A stretch of 64,000 nt of DNA from NCBI GenBank assembly GCA_019636735.1, contig JAHBWY010000007.1, forward strand, positions 62,001 through 126,000, in the 5' to 3' direction. Below the pieces are notes generated by a model, which saw only the letters and a program-made list of their open reading frames with translations, searched no databases and was not told where the DNA came from. The translations under genes were made by a program, and so were the position numbers. How positions within the stretch are numbered: position 1 is the stretch's first letter; each line of letters opens with the position of its first letter. Source of the stretch: Phycisphaeraceae bacterium. GTDB taxonomy: Bacteria; Planctomycetota; Phycisphaerae; Phycisphaerales; SM1A02. This document shows, in pieces, positions 51,436-59,849 of this stretch.

Positions 51436-52191
51436 TCACGCCGACTGCTTCTTCGGCCTGAAGATCCGAAGGAGTCGGGTCACCGGGTCATAGAACTCAT
51501 CGACCACGCGCTCCTTGAGCGGGATGATCGCATTGTCAGTGATGGTGATGTGCTCGGGGCAGACCTTCGTGCAGCACTTCGTGATGTTGCAGTAGCCGAG
51601 GCCGTCGCTGTCCTTCAGGTCCTTCAGGCGATCCTCGGTGTCGAGGGGGTGCATTTCGAGCGCCGCCGTGTAGACGAAGTGCCGAGGTCCGGCGAATTCC
51701 GGGTGCTTGTGGTGATCACGGAGGACATGGCAGACATCCTGGCAGAGGAAGCACTCGATGCACTTCCTGAACTCCTGGACGCGCTCCACATCCTCCTGCT
51801 GCATGCGCCAGGTGCCATCCGGAGCATCGGGCTTCCGAGGCTTGAAGGGCCTGATCCGCTTCTTGACGCGATAGTTCCACGAGACATCCGTGACGAGATC
51901 GCGGATGAGCGGGAACGACTGCAGGGGTTCGATGATGACCGGCTTCGAGAGGTCGAGATCGCTGAGGCGCGTCATGCACATGAGGCGCGGCTTGCCGTTG
52001 ACTTCAGCGGAGCAGCTCCCGCACTTGCCCGCTTTGCAGTTCCAGCGGCAGGCGAGCGTCGGTGCGCTCTCCGCCTGGATCTGATGCACGGCGTCGAGCA
52101 CGACCATGCCCTCGCCCACCTCGGTCTGGTAGTCCTTGAAGGCGGCGCTCTTCTGATCACCGCGCCAGATTCGGAAGGTTGCCTGGGACAT
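51436..52191 (-). CDS. sdhB: Succinate dehydrogenase iron-sulfur subunit
   Basis: The 251-residue Fe-S subunit carries electrons from the flavin to the quinone. It has the [2Fe-2S] set CRWNCKAGKCGSC ... C, then CIECFLCQDVC and CNITKCCTKVCPEH for the [4Fe-4S] and [3Fe-4S] clusters. It is the last gene of sdhC-sdhA-sdhB on the minus strand. A GAGGTG sequence precedes the ATG. The order and the C-terminus resemble the Sdh1-type enzymes known from mycobacteria. Confidence 0.95.
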   Translation of the reverse strand: MSQATFRIWRGDQKSAAFKDYQTEVGEGMVVLDAVHQIQAESAPTLACRWNCKAGKCGSCSAEVNGKPRLMCMTRLSDLDLSKPVIIEPLQSFPLIRDLVTDVSWNYRVKKRIRPFKPRKPDAPDGTWRMQQEDVERVQEFRKCIECFLCQDVCHVLRDHHKHPEFAGPRHFVYTAALEMHPLDTEDRLKDLKDSDGLGYCNITKCCTKVCPEHITITDNAIIPLKERVVDEFYDPVTRLLRIFRPKKQSA

Positions 52192-52250
52192 TCGTCACCT
52201 CGTGGATCGTCTTCGAACGCGAAGGAGCTTCGGATGAACGGAGCCGCCGG

Positions 52251-54065
52251 TCAACCCATCTCCTTGATGATCGCCGCAAGATCCTCGCGCAGCGGCGGTC
52301 TTTCGACTCTCTCAAGTTGCATGGAACCATCGCCGGCGCGCCGAACCACCGTGTTGTACTTCTGGGCCGCCGGATCCTTCTCGGGGAAATCATCGCGGAA
52401 GTGACCGCCGCGACTCTCGCGCCGATCGAGCGCACAGCGGGCGAGTGCTTCGGACACGCAGAGAAGATTCGGCAGATCGAGCGCCGTGTGCCACCCCGAG
52501 TTGTACTCGCGACTTCCGTCAATGCCCGCCTTGCGCGCCCGCTTCTTCAACTCCTCGATGCCGTCAAGCGCCTTCTGCATGTCGTTCTCGTGGCGCACGA
52601 TGCCAACGCCATCCTGCATCAGGTTCTGAAGGTCCTTCTGGATGGCAAAGGGGTTCTCACCATCGGGGCGATCGAAGGGTTCGAGAGCCCTCTGCGCCGC
52701 CAACCTGACTTGCGCTTCATCGATCCGGACCTCGCCCTTCTCCTTCGCCCACTTCGCCGCGAACTCGCCGGCTCGCTTGCCGAAGACGAGAAGATCGGAG
52801 AGGGAGTTTCCACCGAGGCGATTCGCGCCATGCAGTCCGGCGGCGACTTCGCCTGCCGCAAAGAGCCCGGGGACGGTGCTCATCTGCGTCACGCCATCGA
52901 CGCGCACGCCACCCATCACATAGTGCACCGTCGGACCGACCTCCATCGGCTCCTTCGTGATGTCGACCCCGGCCAACTCCTTGAACTGGTGGTACATGCT
53001 CGGGAGCTTCTTCTTGATGTGCTCCTGTGCGCTCGGGATCTTCTCCTTGATCCAGGCAATGTCGAGGAAGACGCCGCCGTGCGGTGAACCCCGCCCCGCC
53101 TTGATCTCCTTCACGATGCAGCGGGCGACATGGTCTCGAGTAAGGAGTTCCGGCGGTCGCATGGCGCTCTTGTCACCGGTCACATAGCGCCATCCCTCTT
53201 CCGCGTCCTTCGCCGTCTGGCTGCGGTAGTTGTCGGGAATGTCGTTGAACATGAAGCGCTCGCCCCTGGCATTCACCAGGCGACCACCTTCGCCGCGCAC
53301 GCCCTCGGTCACCAGGATGCCTCGCACCGATGGCGGCCAGACCATGCCGGTCGGGTGGAACTGCACGAACTCCATGTCCATCAGGTCGGCGCCGGCGTCA
53401 TAGGCGAGCACATGCCCGTCGCCGGTGTACTCCCAGCTGTTGCTCGAAATCTTGAATGAGCGGCCGATGCCGCCGGTGGCCAGCACCACGGCCTTCGCAC
53501 GGAAGACGCGGAAGCGGCCGAGCTCGCGGTCGTAGCCGAAGGCACCGGCCACGCGATTGCCATCCTTCAGGAGCGCCGTGATCGTGTGCTCCATGTAGAT
53601 CTCGATCCCCTGATGGATGCCGTGATCCTGGAGCGTGCGGATCATCTCGAGACCGGTGCGATCGCCGACATGCGCCAATCGCGGGAATCGATGTCCGCCG
53701 AAGTTCCGCTGGAGGATCCGGCCATCCTTCGTGCGATCGAAGAGAGCGCCCCACGCTTCGAGCTCCCGCACTCGGTCGGGTGCCTCCTTCGCATGAAGCT
53801 CGGCCATGATCGGGTTGTTCAGGTACTGACCGCCTCGCATCGTGTCGGCGAAGTGCACCTTCCAGTTGTCGCGATCATCGACATGGCCCATCGCGGCCGC
53901 CATGCCGCCTTCGGCCATCACCGTGTGCGCCTTGCCGAGGAGCGACTTGCAGACGAGGCCGACCGAGGTGCCGGGCGTTGCCGCCGCTTCGATCGCGGCC
54001 CGGAGCCCTGCGCCGCCTGCGCCAATGACCAGGACATCGTGTTCGTGGGTCTTGAAGTCGCTCAT
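52251..54065 (-). CDS. sdhA: Succinate dehydrogenase flavoprotein subunit
   Basis: The 604-residue flavoprotein oxidises succinate to fumarate. The FAD motif is VLVIGAGGAGLRAAIEAA (11-28). His47 in GKAHTVMAEGGMAAAMG is at the place of the histidine that binds FAD covalently. RNFGGHRFPRLAHVGDRTG, VLATGGIGRSF, FVQFHPTGMVWPPSVRGILVTEGVRGEGGRLVN and HYVMGGVRVDG follow, and GANRLGGNSLSDLLVFGKRAG near the end. I take ATG 54065, which opens directly into the flavin fold. It follows sdhC by 45 bases. Confidence 0.95.
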   Translation of the reverse strand: MSDFKTHEHDVLVIGAGGAGLRAAIEAAATPGTSVGLVCKSLLGKAHTVMAEGGMAAAMGHVDDRDNWKVHFADTMRGGQYLNNPIMAELHAKEAPDRVRELEAWGALFDRTKDGRILQRNFGGHRFPRLAHVGDRTGLEMIRTLQDHGIHQGIEIYMEHTITALLKDGNRVAGAFGYDRELGRFRVFRAKAVVLATGGIGRSFKISSNSWEYTGDGHVLAYDAGADLMDMEFVQFHPTGMVWPPSVRGILVTEGVRGEGGRLVNARGERFMFNDIPDNYRSQTAKDAEEGWRYVTGDKSAMRPPELLTRDHVARCIVKEIKAGRGSPHGGVFLDIAWIKEKIPSAQEHIKKKLPSMYHQFKELAGVDITKEPMEVGPTVHYVMGGVRVDGVTQMSTVPGLFAAGEVAAGLHGANRLGGNSLSDLLVFGKRAGEFAAKWAKEKGEVRIDEAQVRLAAQRALEPFDRPDGENPFAIQKDLQNLMQDGVGIVRHENDMQKALDGIEELKKRARKAGIDGSREYNSGWHTALDLPNLLCVSEALARCALDRRESRGGHFRDDFPEKDPAAQKYNTVVRRAGDGSMQLERVERPPLREDLAAIIKEMG

Positions 54066-54110
54066 GGCTGGTCCTGCGTGCGGCGGGAGTGAACCCCGGC
54101 GCATGATTCC

Positions 54111-54956
54111 TCAGAAGATGAAGTGGAAGTCGCTGATCTTCCCCGACGCGAGCAGCCTCACATAAACATCGCTGCCGCCCACCCAGATCAAGCTGACCCA
54201 CGCCCAGAGCATGTGACGCTTGTTGAGCGAGGTGACGCACTTCCAGCAGGCGTGACGAATCGGAGCCTTCGACGGCTGATCGACATGACCGCCCGCGATG
54301 TGCCGTGCACAATGGCAGCCGAAGGTGTACATGCCGAGAAAGACGGCGTTCAGGAGCAGCACGATCGAACCGACGCCGATTCCGAAGCGGATGCCCTCGG
54401 GCGTCTCCCAGAAGAACGCGCGGATGCCGTCATAGAGCAGGATCAGGATGAAGAGCGCGGCGATGTAGAAGAAGAAGCGATGGGCGTTTTGAAGCACCAG
54501 CGGAAGCCAGCGCTCGCCGCGGTAGTTCTCTCCGCGGAAGCTCGGCTCACCCACGGCACAGTTGGGTGGATCGCCCCAGAAGGCCTTGTAGTAGGCGCCT
54601 CGGTAGTAGTAACAGGTCATCCGGAAGCCGACGGGCGCCCAGAGAATCAGAATGGCCGGTGAGAAGGGAAGCCATGCGGGCCACCAGCCTGGCTGGGTCG
54701 AACCGAAGAGTCGCGGCTCGCCCTCCTGACCGAAGAGCAGCGGCGCGTAGAAGGGCGAAAGGTAGTGGGCGCCGCCGCCCGCATAGAAGTAGTTGTTGCC
54801 TTGCAGCGCCGCCCAAGTGGCATAGATGACGAAGATCATCAACCCGCCGAAGACCACGACGGGTTGCAGCCACCAGGCGTCCGTGCGAGAGGTCTCCCCG
54901 AAGCCGCGCATCGGCGGCAGCGTCAACTGTGGAAGCGAAACATCCGACCGTGCCAT
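54111..54956 (-). CDS. sdhC: Succinate dehydrogenase membrane-anchor subunit (Sdh1-like)
   Basis: A 281-residue membrane protein with about five helices, first gene of the operon. It resembles the single large anchor subunit of mycobacterial-type Sdh1: WWLQPVVVFGGLMIFVIYATWAALQG, HYLSPFYAPLLF, GFRMTCYYYRGAYYKAFWGDPPNCAVGEP, LQNAHRFFFYIAALFILILLYD and MYTFGCHCARHIAGGH. This is unlike the short SdhC/SdhD pair of E. coli; one protein forms the whole quinone-reactive anchor. The ATG at 54956 has AGGAGG upstream; TATGCT lies 37 bases before it. Confidence 0.85.
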   Translation of the reverse strand: MARSDVSLPQLTLPPMRGFGETSRTDAWWLQPVVVFGGLMIFVIYATWAALQGNNYFYAGGGAHYLSPFYAPLLFGQEGEPRLFGSTQPGWWPAWLPFSPAILILWAPVGFRMTCYYYRGAYYKAFWGDPPNCAVGEPSFRGENYRGERWLPLVLQNAHRFFFYIAALFILILLYDGIRAFFWETPEGIRFGIGVGSIVLLLNAVFLGMYTFGCHCARHIAGGHVDQPSKAPIRHACWKCVTSLNKRHMLWAWVSLIWVGGSDVYVRLLASGKISDFHFIF

Positions 54957-55083
54957 CGTGCCTCCTCGTGGGCGATTCCGAAGGGGGCGAAGCATACACT
55001 GCGCGCCTCGCTCGCGGAGCCATCCGACGACATGGCTCTTTCGATCCGCCTGTGCCCCGGATGCATGGCGAAAGGAGAGGCGC

Positions 55084-56001
55084 TTGCACAGAGCCACCGA
55101 CCTGCCCCAAGCCTTCAAGTCTGCACGCACAATCGCCCGGCGTCATCGCGTGATTGACGGTTCTTCCTTCCGGCTTTCGGACCATGATCCCGCCGACACC
55201 GGCCCCTTCACCGCGGAAGACAAGCCGAGAGCGCGCGAGGCGCTCGCCAACGGCATTCGATTTCTCTCCGAGCTCCAGGAGAAGCTCTACGCCTCCGACA
55301 CATGGTCGCTGCTGCTGATTCTTCAGGCGCTTGATGCCGCTGGAAAGGATGGCCTCATCAAGCATGTCATGAGCGGCGTGAACCCGCAGGGCTGCCAGGT
55401 GGTTTCGTTCAAGGCACCATCATCCGAGGAACTCGATCATGACTTTCTCTGGCGCTGCATCAAGCGACTGCCCGAGCGTGGACGGATCGGCATTTTCAAT
55501 CGCTCCTGGTACGAGGAAGTGCTCGTTGTCCGGGTGCATCGCCACTTGCTCGAAGCGCAGAAGCTTCCGCCCGAGAAGGTGACGAAGCGCATCTGGCGGG
55601 ACCGCTGCCGCGACATCCGCTGTTTCGAGCGTTACCTCTCCGGCAACGGCACGGTCGTCCGCAAGGTCTTTCTCAATGTCTCGCGGCAGGAGCAGCGGCG
55701 CCGCTTTCTGGAGCGGCTCACCGACCCTGAGAAGCACTGGAAGTTCTCCGCGGCCGACATCCGCGAACGAGGTCACTGGGACGCCTACATGGACGCGTAC
55801 GAAGATGCGATCCGCCGCACGGCAACCCGCGACGCGCCGTGGTATGTCGTGCCCGCCGACAACAAGTGGTACACGCGCATCGTCGTCGGGGCGGTGCTCC
55901 TCGAATCCCTGGCGCGCCTCGATCTTCGATATCCGATTGTCACGGCCCAGCAGGAGGCGGCACTTCGGGAAGCGCGGGCGCAACTGGAATCGGAGGGCTG
56001 A
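55084..56001 (+). CDS. ppk2: Polyphosphate kinase 2 family protein
   Basis: A 305-residue PPK2-family kinase that moves phosphate between polyphosphate and nucleotides. Motifs: LLILQALDAAGKDGLIKHVMSGVNPQGCQVVSFK (Walker A), DFLWRCIKRLPERGRIGIFNRSWYEEVLVVRVH (Walker B and lid), VRKVFLNVSRQEQRRRFLERL and WYVVPADNKWYTRIVVGAVLLE. Direction (nucleotide synthesis or polyphosphate synthesis) cannot be told from sequence. I take TTG 55084, 6 bases after AGGAG; GTG 55150 is an alternative. Divergent from sdhC. Confidence 0.9.
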   Translation: MHRATDLPQAFKSARTIARRHRVIDGSSFRLSDHDPADTGPFTAEDKPRAREALANGIRFLSELQEKLYASDTWSLLLILQALDAAGKDGLIKHVMSGVNPQGCQVVSFKAPSSEELDHDFLWRCIKRLPERGRIGIFNRSWYEEVLVVRVHRHLLEAQKLPPEKVTKRIWRDRCRDIRCFERYLSGNGTVVRKVFLNVSRQEQRRRFLERLTDPEKHWKFSAADIRERGHWDAYMDAYEDAIRRTATRDAPWYVVPADNKWYTRIVVGAVLLESLARLDLRYPIVTAQQEAALREARAQLESEG

Positions 56002-56604
56002 AGTCGAGGGGGTGCGGCGGCGCTCGCGCGAATCCCGGGCCGCCGGCACGCCGGGACCGATCGCCCCGTGCCGCCGCGGACCTTCCGGCCGGACCGGGTG
56101 ACCTGCTGACGCCTCCGCCTCGTTCATGATGCCGCCCCTCGCAGCCACCAGCGTTCCGGCCGGATAGAACACCCCGCGCTCGGGCAATCTCCGGGCCTCT
56201 CTCGAGGATTGGGTGTTGCATCGATCCCGCGGCTTCTGATAAGGTTCTCGACTCTCCCCTGCAAGGGCCGTCGGTGACGGCGGGAGCGTTCATCGGGTTT
56301 TCGCAAACCTCGAGTCTGCACTCGGGCTTGCGACACTCGACGCTCTCACGGCGCCGCATGGGGCATCGGATCGCGGCTGATCGATGCTCTCGCCTTGGGA
56401 TTTGGTGCCGCGGCAGGGATGGTCCCTGTTCCGCGTTTCGCGCGTCGCAGAACAGGCGCCGCCACGGCGGCTTCAGGACACTCCCCTTCACCGAACACCG
56501 ACAACCCACCTCCGATCGTGGAATCGGTTCGCCGACCGCGCCCGCATTCCACCGTGAACCGGTTCGCGCGGCGTAAGGTCATTGGCCTCGCACCGCTCCC
56601 CCGC
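56002..56604 (+). other. Gene-free region with several possible hairpins
   Basis: I see no convincing protein gene in these 603 bases. There is a weak promoter-like pair (TTGCAT 56216-56221, GATAAG 56238-56243, 16 bases apart), then stem-loops at 56254-56286 (CTCCC/GGGAG outside GCCGTC/GACGGC), 56295-56310 (GGGTTT/AAACCT), 56311-56324 (CGAGT/ACTCG) and 56426-56457 (CCTGTTC/GAACAGG). TAAGGT at 56574-56579 could be a -10 for the tRNA. A small structured RNA is possible, but no known RNA family is recognisable by eye. Confidence 0.35.
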
Positions 56605-56675
56605 TGGCCCGTGGTGTAACGGTAGCACACGAGATTTTGATTCTTAGAGTCCTGGTTCGAATCCAGGCGGGCCAA
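56605..56675 (+). tRNA. tRNA-Gln (anticodon TTG)
   Basis: The 71 bases fold as a normal cloverleaf: acceptor TGGCCCG/CGGGCCA with the weak U1-A72 pair typical of glutamine tRNAs, D-stem GTGT/GCAC, anticodon loop TTTTGAT (anticodon TTG, reads CAA/CAG), 4-base variable loop, T-arm CCTGG-TTCGAAT-CCAGG and discriminator A. The bottom pair of the anticodon stem (positions 27-43) is C-A, a mismatch. CCA is not encoded. It lies 24 bases before the glmU-like gene. Confidence 0.95.
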
Positions 56676-56698
56676 TCCTCCTCACGCTGAACATCGCC

Positions 56699-57517
56699 TT
56701 GCCACACTCCGCCACCCATCACGCATCGCCCTCCGCCATCATCATGGCCGCCGGCAAGGGCACTCGAATGAAGAGCGACCTGCCGAAGGTCATGCATCCG
56801 GTTGCCGGGCGCCCGATGGTCGAATGGGTCATCGATGCCGCACTCGAAGCGGGTGCCGCGCCGGTCGTCCTCGTGATCGGTCATGGCGCCGAGCTGGTGC
56901 GATCGACCATCAATCGGCGCGGGGGTCGCGTCGAGTTCGTCGTGCAGGAGCCGCAACTGGGCACCGGTCACGCGGTGGATCAGGCCCGTCCGTTGGTCGA
57001 GGCGGGTCGGCTCGGCTCGGAGACGCTGGTGCTGGCCGGCGACGGCCCGCTCATCCGCGCGGAGACGCTTCGCACGCTGCTTGAAGCCCATCGAGCTCGC
57101 CGAGCCGTGGCGACGCTGGCCACGAGCCAGGTGGCCGATCCGACGGGATATGGGCGCATCGTGCGCCGCGCCGACGGAAGTCTCGACCGTATCGTCGAAG
57201 AGCGCGACGCGAGCCCCGAGATCAAGCGGATCCGGGAGATCAACCCAAGCTACTACTGCTTCGATACGGCGCAGCTCTACTCCGCCCTTTCGCGCGTGAC
57301 CAACACCAATGCCGCGCGTGAGTACTACCTGACCGATGTCTTTGCCCTTCTCGGCGCCGACGGCGGTACGGTCGCGGTCGTCGACGCAGTCCCCGCCGAA
57401 GATGTCCTGAGCATCAACACGCCCGAGCAGCGCGACGAGGTCGAAGCGCTCCTCAGCGCTCGCCTCCTGACGATCGACGGTGGCGCTTCGCGTCCGCACC
57501 TGGAGGGTCGCCCATGA
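56699..57517 (+). CDS. N-acetylglucosamine-1-phosphate uridyltransferase (GlmU N-domain only)
   Basis: A 272-residue nucleotidyltransferase equal to the N-terminal half of GlmU: IIMAAGKGTRMKSDLPKVMHPVAGRPMV, QEPQLGTGHAVDQA, LVLAGDGPLI, DPTGYGRIVRRADGSLDRIVEE, INPSYYCFDTAQLYSALSRV and NAAREYYLTDVFALL. It should make UDP-GlcNAc from UTP and GlcNAc-1-P. The left-handed-helix acetyltransferase half of usual GlmU (about 450 residues) is missing, so acetylation must be done by another protein. Start TTG 56699 includes the whole nucleotide-binding motif; ATG 56744 would cut it. Its stop overlaps the prs start. Confidence 0.9.
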   Translation: MPHSATHHASPSAIIMAAGKGTRMKSDLPKVMHPVAGRPMVEWVIDAALEAGAAPVVLVIGHGAELVRSTINRRGGRVEFVVQEPQLGTGHAVDQARPLVEAGRLGSETLVLAGDGPLIRAETLRTLLEAHRARRAVATLATSQVADPTGYGRIVRRADGSLDRIVEERDASPEIKRIREINPSYYCFDTAQLYSALSRVTNTNAAREYYLTDVFALLGADGGTVAVVDAVPAEDVLSINTPEQRDEVEALLSARLLTIDGGASRPHLEGRP

Positions 57518-58497
57518 GCGCCAGCGATCGGGATTCTCTCAAGATCTTCGCGGGCTCCACCGGTCAGGCCCTGGCCGAGGCGATGTGCCGTCATCTCGAA
57601 CTTCCGCTTGGTGCTGCGGAGACGAAGCGATTCCCCGACGGCGAACTGCTCGTCAAGCTCGACGAAGATGTCCGAGGGCGCGACTGCTTCGTGGTGCAAT
57701 CGACCTCCGATCCGGTGAACGACAGCCTGGTCGAGCTGCTCATCTTCATCGACTGCCTGCGCCGCGCGAGTGCGAAGCGCATCACCGTGGTCATGCCCTA
57801 CTTCGGCTATGCCCGGCAGGATCGCAAGGACGAAGGCCGCGTGCCGATCACGGCGAAGCTCGTGGCGAACCTCATCTCGGCTGCCGGCGCGCATCGCGTG
57901 CTCTGCATGGATCTGCATGCGGCCCAGATTCAGGGCTTCTTCGACCTCCCGGTTGATCACCTCGCCGCCGCGCCGGTCCTGAGCGACTACTTCATTCACA
58001 ATCGCGAGCGATTCGGCCGCTGCGTCGTCGTCTCCCCCGATGTCGGCAACGCCAAGGTCGCCAACATGTACGCCGACATCCTCGGCGTCGATCTCGCCAT
58101 CATCGACAAGCGCCGCAAGAGCGGTTCGCAGGTGGTCATCAAGGGACTCATCGGCGAGGTCGAAGGCTGCGCGGTCCTGATGTTCGACGACATGATTTCG
58201 ACCGCGGGCACCGTCTGCGAGGCCGCGCAGGTGGTGATGGATGCCGGCGCCGTCGGTGTGCATGTCGCCTGTACCCACGCGCTCATGGTCGGCCCGGCCA
58301 TCGAGCGCCTGCGCTCGGGCCCCATCGGTCAGGTCGTCGTGACCGACACCATTCCCATCGGGACGAGGCTGGAGAAACTCGGCAGCAAGCTCGTCACGCT
58401 CACGGTCGCCCCGCTTCTCGGCGAGGCCGTGCATCGCATCCATCACAACGAATCCGTTTCAGCGCTCTTCCGCAATGGCGTGGGGGTCAAGCGCTGA
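57514..58497 (+). CDS. prs: Ribose-phosphate pyrophosphokinase
   Basis: The 327-residue enzyme makes PRPP from ribose-5-phosphate and ATP for nucleotides, His and Trp. Motifs: LKIFAGSTGQALAEAMCRHL, FPDGELLVKLDEDVRGRDCFVVQST, ITVVMPYFGYARQDRKDEGRVPITAKLVANL, DLHAAQIQGFFDLPVDHLAAAPVL, VVSPDVGNAKVA and the PRPP-binding loop VLMFDDMISTAGTVCEAA (usual DDMIDTAGT, here Ser for one Asp). It overlaps the glmU-like gene by ATGA. A strong hairpin covers its stop codon. Confidence 0.96.
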   Translation: MSASDRDSLKIFAGSTGQALAEAMCRHLELPLGAAETKRFPDGELLVKLDEDVRGRDCFVVQSTSDPVNDSLVELLIFIDCLRRASAKRITVVMPYFGYARQDRKDEGRVPITAKLVANLISAAGAHRVLCMDLHAAQIQGFFDLPVDHLAAAPVLSDYFIHNRERFGRCVVVSPDVGNAKVANMYADILGVDLAIIDKRRKSGSQVVIKGLIGEVEGCAVLMFDDMISTAGTVCEAAQVVMDAGAVGVHVACTHALMVGPAIERLRSGPIGQVVVTDTIPIGTRLEKLGSKLVTLTVAPLLGEAVHRIHHNESVSALFRNGVGVKR

Positions 58498-58519
58498 TCG
58501 CGTTTTCGACGCGCAGCGC
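58491..58519 (+). terminator. Hairpin overlapping the prs stop codon
   Basis: GCGCTG/CAGCGC and CGCGT/ACGCG stack into an 11-bp stem with a 2-base bulge and loop TTTCG. The prs TGA lies inside it. No long T-tract follows, so partial termination or mRNA processing before rplY is as likely as full termination. Confidence 0.45.
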
Positions 58520-58578
58520 CGCTCCCCTCGACGCCTCGAACCCACACTCAACGCCTTTCACGATCGAAGGAGTTTTCA

Positions 58579-59241
58579 ATGTCCAAGGACACCCCCACCC
58601 TCACCGCTCAGCGACGCGATCGCCTGGGCACCCGCTACGCCCGACGCCTTCGTCAGGGCGGTCGCCTCCCCGCCGTCATCTACGGACACAAGACCGATCC
58701 TCTCGCCGTGAGCCTCGACGAGAAGGAGGTCCTCACCTCGCTCAAGCGCGGCGCGCATGTGCTGAACATCGCCATCGAAGGCGGCGCCACCGAGACCTGC
58801 CTGGTGAAGGAGCTTCAGTTCGGCTACCTCGGTGACAATGTCGTGCATCTCGACCTCGCCCGCGTCGATCTCGACGAAGTCGTGGAGGTCAAGGTGCACC
58901 TCAACTTCTTCGGGCAGCCCGAGTCGGCTCGCCGTCCCGGCGCCGTCATGGTGCACGACCTGAACGAGATCGAAGTGCGCTGCAAGGTGCGCGACATTCC
59001 CGAGGGCATCCGAGTGGATCTCTCGGCGATGGATGAGGACTTCGCGGCGCGCGATGTGAAGCTGCCCGCCGGCGTCGAACTCGTGACGCCAGCCGACACC
59101 CTGGTGAGCCATGTTGAGATCGTCAAGGAGGAGGTCGCCGCATCGCCCGAGGCGGCAGGCGCCGAAGCCGCCGCCGAGCCCGAAGTGCTCACGGCCCGCA
59201 AGGACAAGGAAGGCGAAGGCGAGGCGAAGCCGAAGTCATGA
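58579..59241 (+). CDS. rplY: 50S ribosomal protein L25 (CTC form)
   Basis: A 220-residue L25/TL5/CTC-type protein that binds 5S rRNA. The N-terminal L25 domain (about 1-92) has RDRLGTRYARRLRQGGRLPAVIYG and the C-terminal TL5 beta-domain (about 95-185) has LVKELQFGYLGDNVVHLDLARVDLDEVVEVKVHL and RRPGAVMVHDLNEIEVRC. The last 30 residues are an acidic/Ala-rich tail. AAGGAG lies 7 bases before the ATG. Its stop overlaps the pth start, so L25 and Pth are co-translated. Confidence 0.94.
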   Translation: MSKDTPTLTAQRRDRLGTRYARRLRQGGRLPAVIYGHKTDPLAVSLDEKEVLTSLKRGAHVLNIAIEGGATETCLVKELQFGYLGDNVVHLDLARVDLDEVVEVKVHLNFFGQPESARRPGAVMVHDLNEIEVRCKVRDIPEGIRVDLSAMDEDFAARDVKLPAGVELVTPADTLVSHVEIVKEEVAASPEAAGAEAAAEPEVLTARKDKEGEGEAKPKS

Positions 59242-59849
59242 AGTTGATCGTCGGTCTCGGCAATCCCGGCCCCGCCTACGAGCGGACCCGACACAATGTC
59301 GGGTTCGAGGTGGTGGACCGCGTGGCGCGCCGTCTCGTCGACCCGCAGCGGTCGGTGGCGAAGGCCCGCTTCTCCGGGTTGCTGCTCGAAGCCGACCTCG
59401 ACGACGAGCGCCTTCTCCTGCTCAAGCCCACCGTCTTCATGAATCGCTCCGGAAGGAGCGTGGCCGAGGCCGTGCGCTTTCACAAGCTCGATCTGGCGAA
59501 GGACCTGCTCGTGATCGTGGACGACCTGGCGCTCCCCTGTGGGAGCATTCGGCTTCGTCCCGATGGAGGCGCCGGCGGACACAACGGCCTCTCCGACATC
59601 GGCGCCGCGCTCGGAGGATTCAACTGGGCGCGGCTTCGAATCGGCATCGATCCTCCCGGTCAGATTCCCCAGGCCGACTATGTCCTCGGCCGCTTCCGTC
59701 CCGATCAGCTCCCCGCGGTGGAGTCGTCAATCGAAGAGTCCGTGGCCGCCAGCCTCTGCTGGGCCACTGAAGGACTCGAGACCGCCATGAATCGTTTCAA
59801 TCGTCGCTCGAATGCTCCCGGCACGAGCGACCCAACCCCAAAGGCATGA
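59238..59849 (+). CDS. pth: Peptidyl-tRNA hydrolase
   Basis: The 203-residue enzyme frees stalled peptidyl-tRNAs. Motifs: LIVGLGNPGPAYERTRHNVGFEVVDRVA (catalytic His in RHNVG), LLKPTVFMNRSGRSVAEAVRFHKL, DDLALPCGSIRLRPDGGAGGHNGLSDI and RIGIDPPGQIPQADYVLGRF. ATGA overlaps tie it to rplY upstream and rpsF downstream, a common ribosome-linked arrangement. Confidence 0.95.
   Translation: MKLIVGLGNPGPAYERTRHNVGFEVVDRVARRLVDPQRSVAKARFSGLLLEADLDDERLLLLKPTVFMNRSGRSVAEAVRFHKLDLAKDLLVIVDDLALPCGSIRLRPDGGAGGHNGLSDIGAALGGFNWARLRIGIDPPGQIPQADYVLGRFRPDQLPAVESSIEESVAASLCWATEGLETAMNRFNRRSNAPGTSDPTPKA

Noticed and set aside
56274..56576. Short frames in the region before tRNA-Gln
   Set aside because: No start signal, Arg/Ser-rich composition, and overlapping frames in several phases; treated as non-coding.
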